Shown: in pieces, positions 46,201 through 57,659 of the stretch
Position numbering within the stretch: the stretch's first letter is position 1
How the letters are laid out: the number at the start of each line of letters is the position of its first letter
Notes under the pieces: generated by a model
What the model saw: only the letters and a program-made list of their open reading frames with translations
Told to the model about the DNA's origin: nothing
The model's database searches: none
Program-made: the position numbers and the translations under genes
From: Bolinopsis microptera
Taxonomy: Eukaryota; Ctenophora; Tentaculata; Lobata; Bolinopsidae
Assembly (NCBI RefSeq): GCF_026151205.1
Contig: NC_087078.1
Span: forward strand, 6,899,675 to 6,963,674
Direction of reading: 5' to 3'
DNA length: 64,000 nucleotides

Positions 46201-48122
46201 CACCTTCTGAATTAATAAAAACTTTTCATAATAATCAGAGTTCTGTTCCGGCGTACCTCCTGATATCTCACATTTAAAGTCGAGCACGATCTTCCCTGTA
46301 AGTTACGGAATAGTTGTGTCAGTGAGCTGTACGGAGGACAGAGAATTGAGGGGCGACAAAGTGATAACGTGTAACCAGGGTGTGCACTTCGAGTTCCTGG
46401 AAAAACCCAAGTGCAATGATTTCGGTACGTGCGATTTTGAGCTGACATATACATCTTTTTGAATTTTATACAATTTCTGTTTCAGCCGGTTAGAAAATGA
46501 AAATCTCTTCACAAACAATGTTCACGCAGAAGTGATAACACGTAAATTCAATATACTTGCACAAGTTTAGCATTTATATAATATAAGCAACAAAACAATT
46601 CGTATAATACCGGAGATAATATTAGATTCCACAGGAACTTGCACGGAGTTGCCGATAGGACGACACTTGAAAACGGATGATGTATTCCCGGTGAAGAAAG
46701 GAGCTGAGATATTCGTGAACTGCTTTGAGGGGTTCACCCTCACTTCAGGAGACAGAACGATAACCTGTGTACAAGACGCTGACTATATCTCATCGAGTCA
46801 ACTGCCTACTTGCATCCCTGGTAAGAAATTATTATTCAAAAGGTGAAATACATTGTGATGCCTGCACTATCGATCTAAATTCAAAAATTATTATACCAAG
46901 AAAGACAATCAGAAATCAGACTCTATGTAAATACTAAAATTTGTTTACAGAAAAGTGCACAAAATTGCCGAATATATTTGACTTGAAGACCAGCACCTCA
47001 CTTCCTGTGGATCACGGTACAATTGTGGAAATGGACTGTATCCCGGGGTACAGTCTGTCAGGGAGCAGACTCATCACCTGTATCAAGGACGAAAACTGGA
47101 GTTACTTGGATTCCCCACAGTGTATTTTAGGTAGGATTTTGTAGTGCTCTAAATAAGGGATTATGATTAAGGAATTGAGGCACGTTAGCAGTGTTAATTT
47201 GTGAGAAAGGGCAATTTGAGAGCACTTGGTATTATATCCAACCGGCAGCCTGCTATTGTCAACATTGAGATAGGTAACCGGTAACATCAGGAAAACGAAA
47301 AATTGGTTGAATTGAATAAATATTTCCGTATTCACCTGAAATTCTTTACTTCGCAGTCTTTGTCCAATTTATCATATCCTGTCCACAAACGGTCACCCCA
47401 TCATCTCAGATACTTGTACAGAACTACCAGCAGCTGTATCAGACATGATAACAACCAGCACCTTCCCCGTGATAGTAGGAACAGTGGTGGAAGTGAACTG
47501 CAAGCCTGGCCACACTCTCGCCGGGGACAACGGCATTACGTGTATCAGGGACACTTCCTTCACAATCAGTCAACGCCCTACCTGCACCATAGGTTTGATA
47601 ACCATTAAATCACAAATTTAGATCCATCATTAATATCAGAATAATGAAGAAATTTATGATAGTTGACAAGTGGAAGATACTAAAACTGTAACGTCAATCT
47701 GCAGATCGCTGTACGGGTATGATGATTGAGAACTACCTTTCAACTAACGCTACATTTCCTATCACGTACGGAACTGCGATCACAGTAGCTTGTGATCCTG
47801 AGTACTTGCTGGCGGGCAGTAAAGTGATAACTTGTGAGAAAGGGATTGTCTACTCTCACAAGTCTTCACGGCCTCAATGTGTTAACCCAGGTGAATAAGC
47901 CAATTTACTAGCTGATATTAATATTATTGCATGTGGAAATAGCATATTAAATAATAAAATATGTTTTTTTTTATATAAGATTATCACAAATGTGATGAAA
48001 GTTGTAAGTAACAAGAAGTTTCTGATCAAGTGTTTGGATACCTTTCAGTGACCTGGCTCATTATCACTCACTCACTATTTCCACATTCCTGTTTCATTGT
48101 TGGAATGTGCATTGTGCAGTGA
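40285..48122 (+). CDS. Secreted or surface sushi (CCP) protein with Cys-rich 16-aa repeats, 13 exons, 1127 aa
   Basis: Exons: 40285-40351, 40939-41382, 41657-42997, 45074-45217, 45428-45610, 45899-46084, 46239-46424, 46635-46820, 46951-47130, 47410-47592, 47705-47890, 47980-48003, 48049-48122. The sum is 3384 nt, and every intron is phase 1. Exon 1 codes a signal peptide. Exon 2 (about 148 aa) is a Trp- and beta-rich domain I could not name. Exon 3 holds about 27 Cys-rich units (CEAGKFSAAGSATCSE type), like EGF- or GCC2/GCC3-like repeats. Exon 4 has a related diverged module. Exons 5-11 each code exactly one four-Cys sushi domain (TCTELP...ITCI...PTC pattern). A 24-nt micro-exon and a hydrophobic last exon (LTWLII...) may form a membrane or GPI tail. 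Adhesion or recognition is likely. The last two exons are the least sure. Confidence 0.8.
41657..42940 (+). repeat. 48-bp coding repeat with an 11-unit higher-order duplication
   Basis: About 27 copies of a 48-bp (16-codon) unit lie in one exon. The marker unit GEFSVAGS occurs at 41821 and again at 42349, exactly 528 bp (11 units) apart. The variants between them (CYECE, GKCSAAG, SADGS, EAWEF) recur in the same order, so a block of 11 units was duplicated recently. Since 48 is a multiple of 3 and the unit lacks stops in other frames, two further long ORFs appear (41648-42964 plus, 42468-43016 minus). These are artefacts. Confidence 0.95.
43191..44069 (+). repeat. Direct duplication in sushi-gene intron 3, one copy interrupted
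   Basis: Segment 43191-43752 and segment 43806-44069 share gactgtggga...cttgatttataatc almost base for base. The first copy is longer only because it holds the hAT MITE at 43357-43644. The second copy preserves the uninterrupted target site. Confidence 0.92.
43357..43644. mobile_element. 288-bp hAT MITE with 8-bp target duplication and adjacent empty site
   Basis: The ends are cagtggcgtaacg and cgttacgccactg, typical of hAT elements. The flanks gctgtacg occur at 43349-43356 and 43645-43652. The neighbouring duplicate (about 43960-43970) reads ttgctgtacggcaag with a single copy, proving the target duplication. The interior has repeats of ggcgcccccct. There is no transposase. Confidence 0.95.
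44190..45013. mobile_element. 824-bp foldback built from ATAAGCCGGC satellite units
   Basis: The ends ttggtagatcaccgaccgg (left) and its complement (right, ending 45013) enclose arms made almost wholly of 10-bp units such as ataagccggc and ctaatagccgg. The units are themselves partly palindromic. The symmetry centre is near 44590. It is in intron 3 of the sushi gene, 61 bp before the exon 4 acceptor. No target duplication was seen. Confidence 0.85.
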
Positions 48123-48589
48123 TAATGCTATCAGATGGTTCTAGTTGACGACCCGTCCAATTGATGTGCGTGTATGTTGTTATGTAGTGTTATTTAAGTC
48201 ACCTCAGGATACTATAACGTCAGAGTTAAACCATAATTCCTTAAAGACAGATATCTTGTAATGAAGCAGGTACAATCCATGCTCGATATTTTATCGAGGG
48301 AAAATAAGATTTTAGTATCATGTTTGAATGACATGGATTGATTGTGGGTTATAGTAGTCGAAATCTTTCAATACCAATTAATTATCGTTCATTGAACTGA
48401 CCAAACTGATAGCAGGTAAGTGCAGATTTCAAAAATAAGCTGGTAAGGTTATTTGTATTGAGTTGAAAATTTTGAAACCTCGAAGCGACTCACCTGATTT
48501 AAATATTTTAATCTGTTTGGATATTAAGTTAGTTTCAATGCAAAAAACTAGTATATCTCTGTACCGCGATTTCACGATCTCGTCGCTTA

Positions 48590-49277
48590 TTAGTCTAACT
48601 CTATGTAATAAGCGCTATGAGCTGGCACAGAATTTTTTGTTTCTGATTTTGATAAATTTGGTACCAAAAGTTGCCTCTAAATGTGAATAATGAAAATTCA
48701 CCGTGTAGCACGATAACGTCGAGCTGTATGTGGGCCTTTTTTGCATAGCAAGAGTGTACAAAGGACGAAAAATGGGTAATTTATTACCTAAAATGCATAT
48801 AACTCCTAACATATTGAATATTTTGAAATAATTCATACAGGATCGTAATGAGCTTAGTCAGACGCAACTTTTAGTACCAAAATTATAATATTTGAAGCAC
48901 AAAACTTTTCAAAAATTTGTTCAAAATTTCACACAAGGGGGGACCCTTGTGTTCAGATTTAAAATTTTTGAAAATAATTTTCCTTTAAATCTTAAAATAT
49001 TAGTACTAAAAGTTTTGTCTCGATGAGCTGATTACGATGCCATAATAATTATGTGATAATAACTGAAAATGTGAAAGTTATAGGCCAAAAACTAAAAATT
49101 TGCGCGAAAAAAGCACGCGCAGCAAACAAGCGCCGTGAAGCATTTTTAGCGAAAATTGCTACACGGTGGATTTATTTTATTCACATTTTTAGACAACTTT
49201 TTGTATCAAATTTATCGAAATCGGAGACAAAAAGTTCTGTGCTCGCGCTTGGCGCTTATTACACTGACTATATATGA
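48590..49277. mobile_element. Diverged 690-bp foldback element
   Basis: tgtaataagcgc near 48604 and its complement near 49250 begin two arms that remain alignable through to a short centre, caaggggggacccttg (48937-48952). Shared words include caccgtgtagc, gataaattt and acttttagtac. Differences are many, so it is older than the TTAA foldback at 36.9 kb. Ends are approximate. Confidence 0.75.
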
Positions 49278-50550
49278 ATCCCCCATTCAGTGAAAGAAAA
49301 TGTGAGCTAAGGAGAAGAAAATGACTGCGACTATCAACAAACTACGGACTACCGCAACTTCGTCGGAATTAAAGACGAACAACCTATCTAGCATCAAACA
49401 TGGTGAGCGTTTTTTATTTTAAATCAATGATATCTGAGTTCAATTGCATTTTAAGATCTAAAACCACCATAATTTCCATTCATTTTGCAATGAACATTTT
49501 TATGGACAATATATGTATATGTTTAGTTGGAAACATCAATATTTTTGTCTGGTACTATATCACTCTTTTAACGATACAAATCATTATCATGATGCACTGT
49601 GCTTGAATCTTGTTGGATATTTCATATTCAATACGAACTCAGACTTGAAAATCATTTCGACTTCGGACGTTGTTAGTGACCACTAACCTATGTCCTGTGA
49701 CCTGTGTGAATGGTTCGTACAACTTGAACAAGTACGCTGTGTGGTTCGTACTTCGTACAACAACTTTTGTTATTTGTCTTCTTTCAAGATAAGTATTTTT
49801 GATCAATTCTAATTTCAGGCAATAATGAACAATGAACTTTACATACCTATATAATTTTATTCACATTATATCCCAGGTTAAACAAACACCCAATGTCCCA
49901 AGTGTTGGGCCATTTGATAGATTTTGTAATTACTCCTTTAAAAATAACAAAAATGAAAAATATACTTTTTATCCACCACAATCCATTTCTACTTTAAAAT
50001 ATCAAATTTTCCTAAAACATTGTCTATCAAATGGATCGGTGAGGGACCAGGATTTATTTAATAACATTACCAATCGCTGATAATTTTTATTGCAGAATTG
50101 TCAGTTGCACAATTAGATACTGGTATACTATAAAACCTTCGCAGTGGCACCAACCCCCCCCCCTCTCCCTCTCTCTCTCTCACCCTCTCTCTATGAGCAC
50201 TGGGAACACTGCGGTATCGACCTTATTTCTGAGAAGTCCGACTCTTGATCTTCTAAAGGAAGTAAGTTCATTTGACAGTCCTTAAATATTCACTACACCC
50301 TTACTATTTTCTAATAGTAATAATTAATATCTTTACCTCTTTTCAATTTTCTTTCTTACGGCTTACCCACACAATTCTCGCAAATCTCCCTCTAGCTCGT
50401 ACAAGTTAACAAAATATTGCTTGGTTTAATTTGCATCACTCGTCATACATCTTCCAGCTCCTTGAAGACAGATACGGCTAAAGAAATGAAGACTTCTAAA
50501 GAAGCTAGGCTAACACTGACATACAAAAGCGGAAAGCCAAACCCGGTTTG
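49278..50550. other. No certain gene; possible exon near 49307-49402
   Basis: Sequence 49307-49402 is flanked by ag and a good gtgagc donor and is open in phase 1. An alternative frame from 49312 ends in a stop after ENDCDYQQ. Either could be a stray exon, but nothing joins it to a gene. A C-rich then CT-rich tract lies at 50152-50195. Confidence 0.25.
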
Positions 50551-50563
50551 ATCGTTATGTCTT

Positions 50564-50759
50564 TTTTTTTAATTTTTTAAATTTTTTTTAAGAGAGGCTG
50601 GGCCAAGATAGCCCACGAGAGGATAGTATTGAGATGCTCTGCCTACCTCTGGGGTGTGGCAACCCTGGGGAAGGTTGCCGGTGAAATCAGAGTGATTGGT
50701 GGAGGATGGTGTAAGAAGTGATATGAGTCAAAATGATACGCTTAAATGCCAGCTTAAGC
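50564..50759 (-). mobile_element. Short poly(A) retroposon (SINE or LINE 3' end), 196 bp
   Basis: A 13-bp duplication atcgttatgtctt lies at 50551-50563 and 50760-50772. On the minus strand the element ends in an A-rich tail (complement of 50564-50590). The body contains ggcaaccttccccagggttgcc-type stems. No clear tRNA-like A and B boxes were seen, so its source is open. Confidence 0.8.
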
Positions 50760-50772
50760 ATCGTTATGTCTT

Positions 50773-52888
50773 GTTCTGTGTTCTTTAAATGTCGGTGTAA
50801 ACCTTCAGTCGGTTAGATTGTGACATGATCATTTAATTAAACATTTGATAATTTAAATGAAAGAAGTGTTATTATATATTGATACTTGACCAGTTTAACA
50901 AGATTCCAAACGATCTCAACTGTTTTTATTTCACAAACTCATGTGTCTGCCGTTAGAAATGTAAAACACATTTCATCAGGTAGCAGCAATAATTGCAGCA
51001 GCACCTAACGACGAGAAGGAAGTTTCGAAGAGACCATGAAGACTGTTCTGCCTTCTCCAAGAATATTGATCACAGATTAAATGATTAAGGTAAGATTTGA
51101 GTTTTTATAGTCATAATTTATTAATCTTCCTAGTGGCTCCCAAGTCAATTGATTCTTATAAAAACCAGAGGTACAATATCAGCTATTGAACAAAACTGCC
51201 AACATCTATTCAGAGGTGTTTACTTTATTCCTATCATCATGCTATAGTAGGATTATACTACTACTATATTTTGTTAGTACTACTGCTGTGTCATAAGATA
51301 TTAGTTGTGTGATCCAGGTTGGCTGTCAGAACGATGACCACACAAAGCAAAAATATCCCTTAAATCTTTTTCTTATTCTAAACTTATTCGAGCTTCTGAA
51401 ATCTGAATGCATGTTAGAATTATAGCCAATAGTTAATCTGCAATTTTTGTTGTATTTATTAAGTTATTAGGCATTGGCACCCTGAATCTTTATCTCTCTG
51501 TGTGTTTTTGAATTTTCATGAGCTGAGCAGAGGGAAGAGACTAAATTCTGACCTTCTCTTCCCTTCTCTGTCCTGGGCAGGGAATATTAACGGGTTAATT
51601 TACTAGAACTTCCAGTCTTCTGAATGTGAGTCTGGGATAAGGTATATTTGGTTATTCAGTATCGGCCTATTGGACCTTTATCTTGACTCTGTATCTTTGA
51701 ATTTTCATGAGCTAAGCAGAGGGAGCCAGTCCTAGTTTTTGATCACCACATTACTATTAGATAACAGGTCCTGGGTCGGCGATTAGAACAAAGCAACAAC
51801 CGTTTTATGAGATAAGTACGCAGACTATAGGCGCTTTTAAACTAGACTATGCAAATACAAGTCGCACAACTCATGATCCGATCTTACTTGAAGTTGATAT
51901 CTATAGAATCTTAGGATTTGACACTTGGTCCTTATTGATCAATGATCATGCAATAGCTTTACAAAATAACAGTCCCGTAGAATTTAAAACAAAGCAACTA
52001 CGGTTTAGAGGACCAAGTATTTAGTATAAACATTAAACGCCCTAAAACATGAATATTCAAATACTCGACTCCTCAAATCCTTCCATTCATGATACTTTTA
52101 AAATCTAAAAGTAAAGTGAGGTAAAATTTGCAAAATCATTGTCATTCTCCATTCACTGGATAATGTGTAATTATAAATTTATTACGCGCTTTTTCATAGG
52201 ATATTATAGATTTCTACTATCTTTTACTGATCAAGATCAAAATTCTATTTCAGGCAGTCGTGCTCTTAACCTAAATCTTCATCACACCATAAATATTAAT
52301 TATCGATCTCGTGTTGATTCTGAGAGAGGCAACAGTTAATATTTCAGATCAATTCTGTAAAAAAGAAAAAACATTACAAAAAGATATTCAGCGGAGACAA
52401 GATTGGATCAGCCTAAAGGAGCAGAAGAAGCATGAAAATTGATCAGCAGTCCTCTCATTTGAACATTGTGAAATCAATAGATTACTGTGCACAGACATGA
52501 TAAAAACACTTATTCACTTTTTAGTCATTCATGATGGGACATATTTTTAGAAACCAATACCTTTAAAGGTATTATTTCTATTTCACTTTTACTCGGGTGG
52601 TGATTTTCGAATTTTTAAATAGAATATTTTGGACTGAAGATGAGCCTTCTAAACGACTTCTGAGTCTAAATACTTTTATTTTTCTCTTTTAAAACCTCCG
52701 GTCGTAAAAAGTAACTTAAGTTACTTTTTGTTATTTTTCTTGGTTTAACAGAATATGTCTGTTTTATTGAATGATTACCCCTTTAAAGTTTAAACCTGGT
52801 ATCAATAATATAGAACAATTAGACACTGTTAAGGGATTTCTAATTTCTAGTACTTTAAACTTTACTAGTTAACTTTTTAAGTTAAGAT
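50773..52888. other. No gene recognised
   Basis: AT-rich DNA. Around 51505-51540 and 51690-51730 the words ttgaattttcatgagct and agcagagggag recur, indicating a short duplicated repeat. No coding ORF of note. Confidence 0.4.
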
Positions 52889-54089
52889 TCAAACTCCATT
52901 TCCTATCTCGAACCCCCATAACTTGATGTTCTTCAAAGGTGAACGTGGGTTTACAATTTGCCCCCCGCATTCATTATCCGAGTCAGAGTTTTCTAAGTTA
53001 AGGTGAAGGTTTCTTTGGAGGTCAGGCTTATCATCCTTCGGAAACTTGTCTTGGGCTAAGTTTATGGTGTCCCCACTGAGGACTTTAAGTTTAGGGGACT
53101 TGTCGCTCTTTGAGATGGAGTTATAGCGTCGGAAGGTGAAGACCTTGTTGGGTTGAGATATTTTATCAGAGTAAGCATGTTCAGCTTTTGATTCTTCAGG
53201 TGCACCAACATTCAAATCACCGTTCTTTCTATCGGTGTGTGGAATGTTAGACTGATTTTGACAAGCTTCCCGATAACTTGGGGGCGACGTTTTATAAGGA
53301 GCATTGATACGAATTTGTTCGAGGTTTCCATCGGAGTCATTCGGGGTGTTACTAAGTTTTGCAAGCCTTGCTGTCGATTTACGATTAATTCTGCTAACCA
53401 GACATTCTTTCCACTTATCCTGAAAAAACGTGATGGTGGTAAGTTTAATTTTCAAGTTATTCCTTGATATTATCAACAATCAGCAATTAACGATCGATTA
53501 ACCACAATTAACCACTTGCAATGAATATTCAAAACATAAGTTTCCTGTTTACAAACCCCAAAAGCATTGACCTCCTCTAATGTTAGATAAACTTCCTCCT
53601 CCACCGCTGTAACTAGGTAATTGTAATGATCCTCTTCAAACCTGCAACAATAGATTTTTATCTTTAACACAAGGTGCTGGAAATTGATAGATAGGATCGA
53701 TGAGATAATCATAAATAGAAACTTTGTTTAGCTGGTAATGGTAAACTCTTGGATTTATTTTTAACTAATTTTATACAACTTCAAACATGTCAGCGTCCAA
53801 TAATGTAAATAACGCACTGTATAGCGATGGCATAAGGATAGTCCCCGATCTTTATTGAGAAGTACTCTCCTTTTCTTGGGTCTAGAGCTAAGATGATTAT
53901 ACTAACTTCGTACAAACAGCTCAGTATCGCAGCATCTATGTACCCTGTAATTAAATTCCAATTTAAGTGATTAATCCGTATTAATAAACTTAATAATGAG
54001 ACTAACGGTTCCACGAAATGAATTGCTAAGGAAGAGCCCTGAGCATATGAAAGTAGCATCATTTGATGTATTGTATGTAACACCCCCAT
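52889..54089 (-). CDS. Unrecognised three-exon protein: hydrophobic N-terminus, PPxY tail, about 279 aa
   Basis: Minus-strand model with exons 54089-53866, 53641-53557 and 53419-52889 (840 nt, phase kept). Exon 1 is mostly hydrophobic with two or three possible membrane segments (SLAIHFVEPLVSLLSLLI and AAILSCLYEVSIIILAL). Exon 2 codes an acidic helix-like segment (VTAVEEEVYLTLEEVNAFG). Exon 3 begins DKWKECLVSRINRK and continues as a polar, Ser/Asn/Lys-rich tail with PPSYREA, a PPxY motif able to bind WW-domain proteins. Donors gtactt and gtttgt are weak. More exons may exist upstream. It could be the end of a larger membrane protein. No family recognised. Confidence 0.4.
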
Positions 54090-54599
54090 ACCATTATAAT
54101 AGGGTTAAACCGCTTTCCTAATGTGTTGAGTTATGATTAAAAAAACTGTTTTGGTCACGTGCGACAGTCTGATATTAATAAAACACTGATTTGATTTTTT
54201 ACTGTTTAGGGCTCGGATTAAGGGGGCATACACCAAATCTGTCCAGACCAAATGACCTCATAGGCAGTTCAGTGACCTTCTAGCGCACCGTTTCCACACC
54301 AAAAAAAATTATTTTGAGAATTCCCATTTTTGTAATCGAGCATTTCCTGGTTGAGAGTGCAATTTTCGGAAAAAATTATTTTGTGGTTGAGACGCTATAA
54401 GTTAATCATTTCTTGATTTCTGCTTATTTGGTTCACAGGTTTTTCCTAGACTCCGTGATAGGATATTAGCTTTCTGTACCAGTTTTAAGGAGCAGGAGCA
54501 GCCACTGGTGGAGTGGGCTTTCTGCTAACTATAAGAGATACATCGCAATCAGCCTCATTAAACCCAATGGCTCAAGGGTGCTGACTCCTCTTACAACGG

Positions 54600-57130
54600 A
54601 AATCCAGACTCACAAATATAACTGCCTATAGACCTACCGAGGCAGCACTAGTTGAAGAAAGCGAGATTTCCATAACACCCATAGACAGGCATGATTGATG
54701 TTCCATCGCACCACCTGCTGATCACAAGGGAGATATGAACGCACCGGCTTGAACGGAGAGGAGAAGAAGATTCCCGTTTGTGTACTTTCATACTCGTACC
54801 AATCGGAATGGAGAGCTACTGAGAGACACTGCCCTGGATGCGATATGGAACTTACCAATATCCCGCCTTCAAGAAAGAAGGTCAACAAGAGGGTGGACCT
54901 TCCTTAATCCGATGGACACGTAACAAGGTCAGATAATAGTGAACAATCATATCCTCAATACGGACGGAAGTGGAAAAACTCATTACAGAACACTGAAGAT
55001 TTACAACACTTTCAGTCGTTGGATACTGATCACAGAGTTGATAGTGTGTAAGATCAAAGTTAGCTTTAGAGAAAGCACAGGCCTCCGAAAAAAGTTAACA
55101 ATGATATAGTGCCCTGAAGTCGGATGTGAAGCTTCCAAATAATTATGCAATTGAGTTCGGAATAGATTTCTCTGGCCTGGTCGAGGAGGATGATGGGGCC
55201 ACTGAAAGCTACGGAAGCTGAGGGTGCTATTGAGGCGGCAAACAAGAGCCTTCTGCCAAAGAAGACTCGACAAAAGCAGATTGACCCCTCAAGTGACGCC
55301 AAGAGTGACAGTGCAAGGAGTTGACTGTTCTTGGCCAAAGGACCAAAACCAACAGAGCCTTGTTGAGAAAGAGAGAGGAAGTCGCCACTAAAAAGAATTT
55401 TACAGGCCTGCTACAAAGAGGTAAGGAGGAATCCTGAAAGGGAGAAAGATCAGGAAAGTCGAGGATACTGCTGACGTTGTAAGAACAAGGAAAGCTGGAA
55501 GCTTGTCAACGATATTTCAGGAGACAAACTCAGCTCTGGACGTCGTGGAAAGGGGCAGCTCAACAGAACGTCTGAGGAACTGGAGAAGCCACTTCTCTGG
55601 GGTTACTTGGGACAGGCCTCCACAGTCCCCTGACAATAGTATCCGATCAGGCATATACAACTCCACCACTGAACATAGAGGATGGCTCCCGTTCACCATT
55701 GATGAACTACGTCTTGCCAGAAAAGCAGATAGTAGTAGGCAAAAGCCTTAAGGTTATGATGGTATCTCACCTGAAAAACAAGTATGAAGAGGGTGACATC
55801 TATGACGTCCATCCTGAAGTTCTGCAACTATGCATTAATGTGATGGTCCTCATGCCCGATTCATGGAAACTCAGAAATATTGTTTCCTGTGCCAAAGAAG
55901 GGGACCACTAAGACCGCAACAACAAGAGGAATATCTCTGACATCGATAGTCAGTAAAACACTGAACAAAATGTTAGCTGAACAGGAAGAAGCCAAGTCTT
56001 GAGGAAGATTTTAAGGACAACCAACTGGTCTTTAGACCCTGGGCGCTCGTAACAACATCGCCACATCCTTCTCTACGAAGAATTATGGAGGGTGCTATAG
56101 CCAAAACATCATAAGGCCACCATGGTTTACGATAGCTTTCAAAAAGGCGATCGATCTAGTGTGCATAGAGTTTGCTCATGAAGAATATTGAAAGCATATG
56201 GCCATACCAGAAGCCATAAGTGCGGCTCATTGAGGGTATCAATACTGAGCAACAAAGGCAAAAAGTATTACAGCCGATGGTATATAACAGAAATGTTAGA
56301 TATCCTGGTGGAGTAACTGCAAGGAGACACTCTTGCCCCGTACTTTCATTATCGTTATGAACATATCATGACAGTGTCTAAATAGACGATGATGACTCGG
56401 ACTCGGGTTCACTCCTCAGGCCTGCACGGAGTAGAAGGATTGGTGCCGAAAAGATCGCAAGAACGTCGACTTTGCGATATGTAGGCCCTTATCACTATAC
56501 CGATTGCAGGGGGGGCAAACTACTCCTGGCAGGCTTGAGAAAGCAGCACTGATTGTTGGCAAGCCATGAACGCACTAAAACTAAGTTCATGACTCTGAAC
56601 ATGACCGAGAGGCGAGTAGTCTTAATAGTTGTTCTGTAAACCACTGGAAAAGGTACAGACTTTTGTTTACCTTGGAGCCTTGGATAGCAACAACAGAGAG
56701 GGAACCTTCGGGTCAGAAAAGCTAAGGCTTGGCACCTGCCACAAGCTTAAGAAGATGTGGAAGTCTGACCTTAGATGAGGACTGAAGATCCGTCATTTGT
56801 TGCTACTGTGGAATCAATACTCTTTAAATGGTTCTGAAACGTGGACTGTTTGACATAGCAATTGAAGAAACGCAATTGATGGCTGCTACAACTAGAATGC
56901 TAAGGATGGCACATAATGTGGGATTGTGAAAGCAGCGCAAACCAACCAAAGAAGTCTATGGCAACCAACGAGAGCGAACCATGAAGAACCAAGAGCGCAA
57001 GGAATGCGACTAGCGGCCATAATCCACCGGCACCCAGGGACAAGTCGCAAACTCGCTTGCTACAGCTTGGAACCAACTCATGGGTGGCGGAGTAAGGGTA
57101 GACCACCATGACCTCATGTTATAGCCAACG
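54600..57130 (+). pseudogene. Decayed LINE with endonuclease and RT remains
   Basis: Read in shifting plus-strand frames. GDMNA and NRNGELLRDTALDAIWNLPI, then TRGWTFLNPMD (54735-54910), match the end of an APE-type endonuclease. Near 56130, SFQKAIDLV matches RT motif A, and LQGDTLAPY follows at about 56320. VYLGALDSNNREG near 56680 and IRHLLLLW...RGLF near 56790 match the C-terminal part. Stops and shifts occur throughout. It is a different family from copies A and B. The 5' border is uncertain. Confidence 0.7.
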
Positions 57131-57659
57131 ACTGACACGGTCTCAACGACACTGGAGAAATGGTCGGACTATGGCGGAATAGAGTTTTATAGACAGCGCA
57201 CCAAAACATCGGACCTGAAGCGCCTTAGTCAGATAAGTCACCGCTGCATTCAGAAATTCTCCGGGGGCGCCGTCATGCTTCTATCTATCACCATCACGGC
57301 CTATACAAATCCCAGCCTCCAATAACGAGAAAATCAGTCACACTGCACAAAAATTGTGAATATAAGACAAATGACCAAATGATGCTACTGGGTGAACAAC
57401 CTAACCCACAAAAGATTTCTGCTGGGTTCAACAGGCTGCAGAGAATGCTTGAGAAAATTTTCTCCAGCAAATGATGTCTCCATTAGACAGCTTCAATCCA
57501 CACGATAAATTTCAGTAACACTATTAGGTTTAACCCCTTTAATCGCGACCACTACCATCAAATCAAATAGTGAACATGATGAAACTGATATCAGATTTGA
57601 CTCGCAAGGGAACACAACGTCTAGTCTTCTAAATAACTGCAAAATAGTATACTGCGAAC

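Noticed and set aside
50564-50759. tRNA-derived SINE with A and B boxes
   Set aside because: I could not find an acceptable B box on either strand.
55503-55911. Independent genes from the 70-80-codon ORFs
   Set aside because: They lie inside the decayed LINE, between its endonuclease and RT remains.
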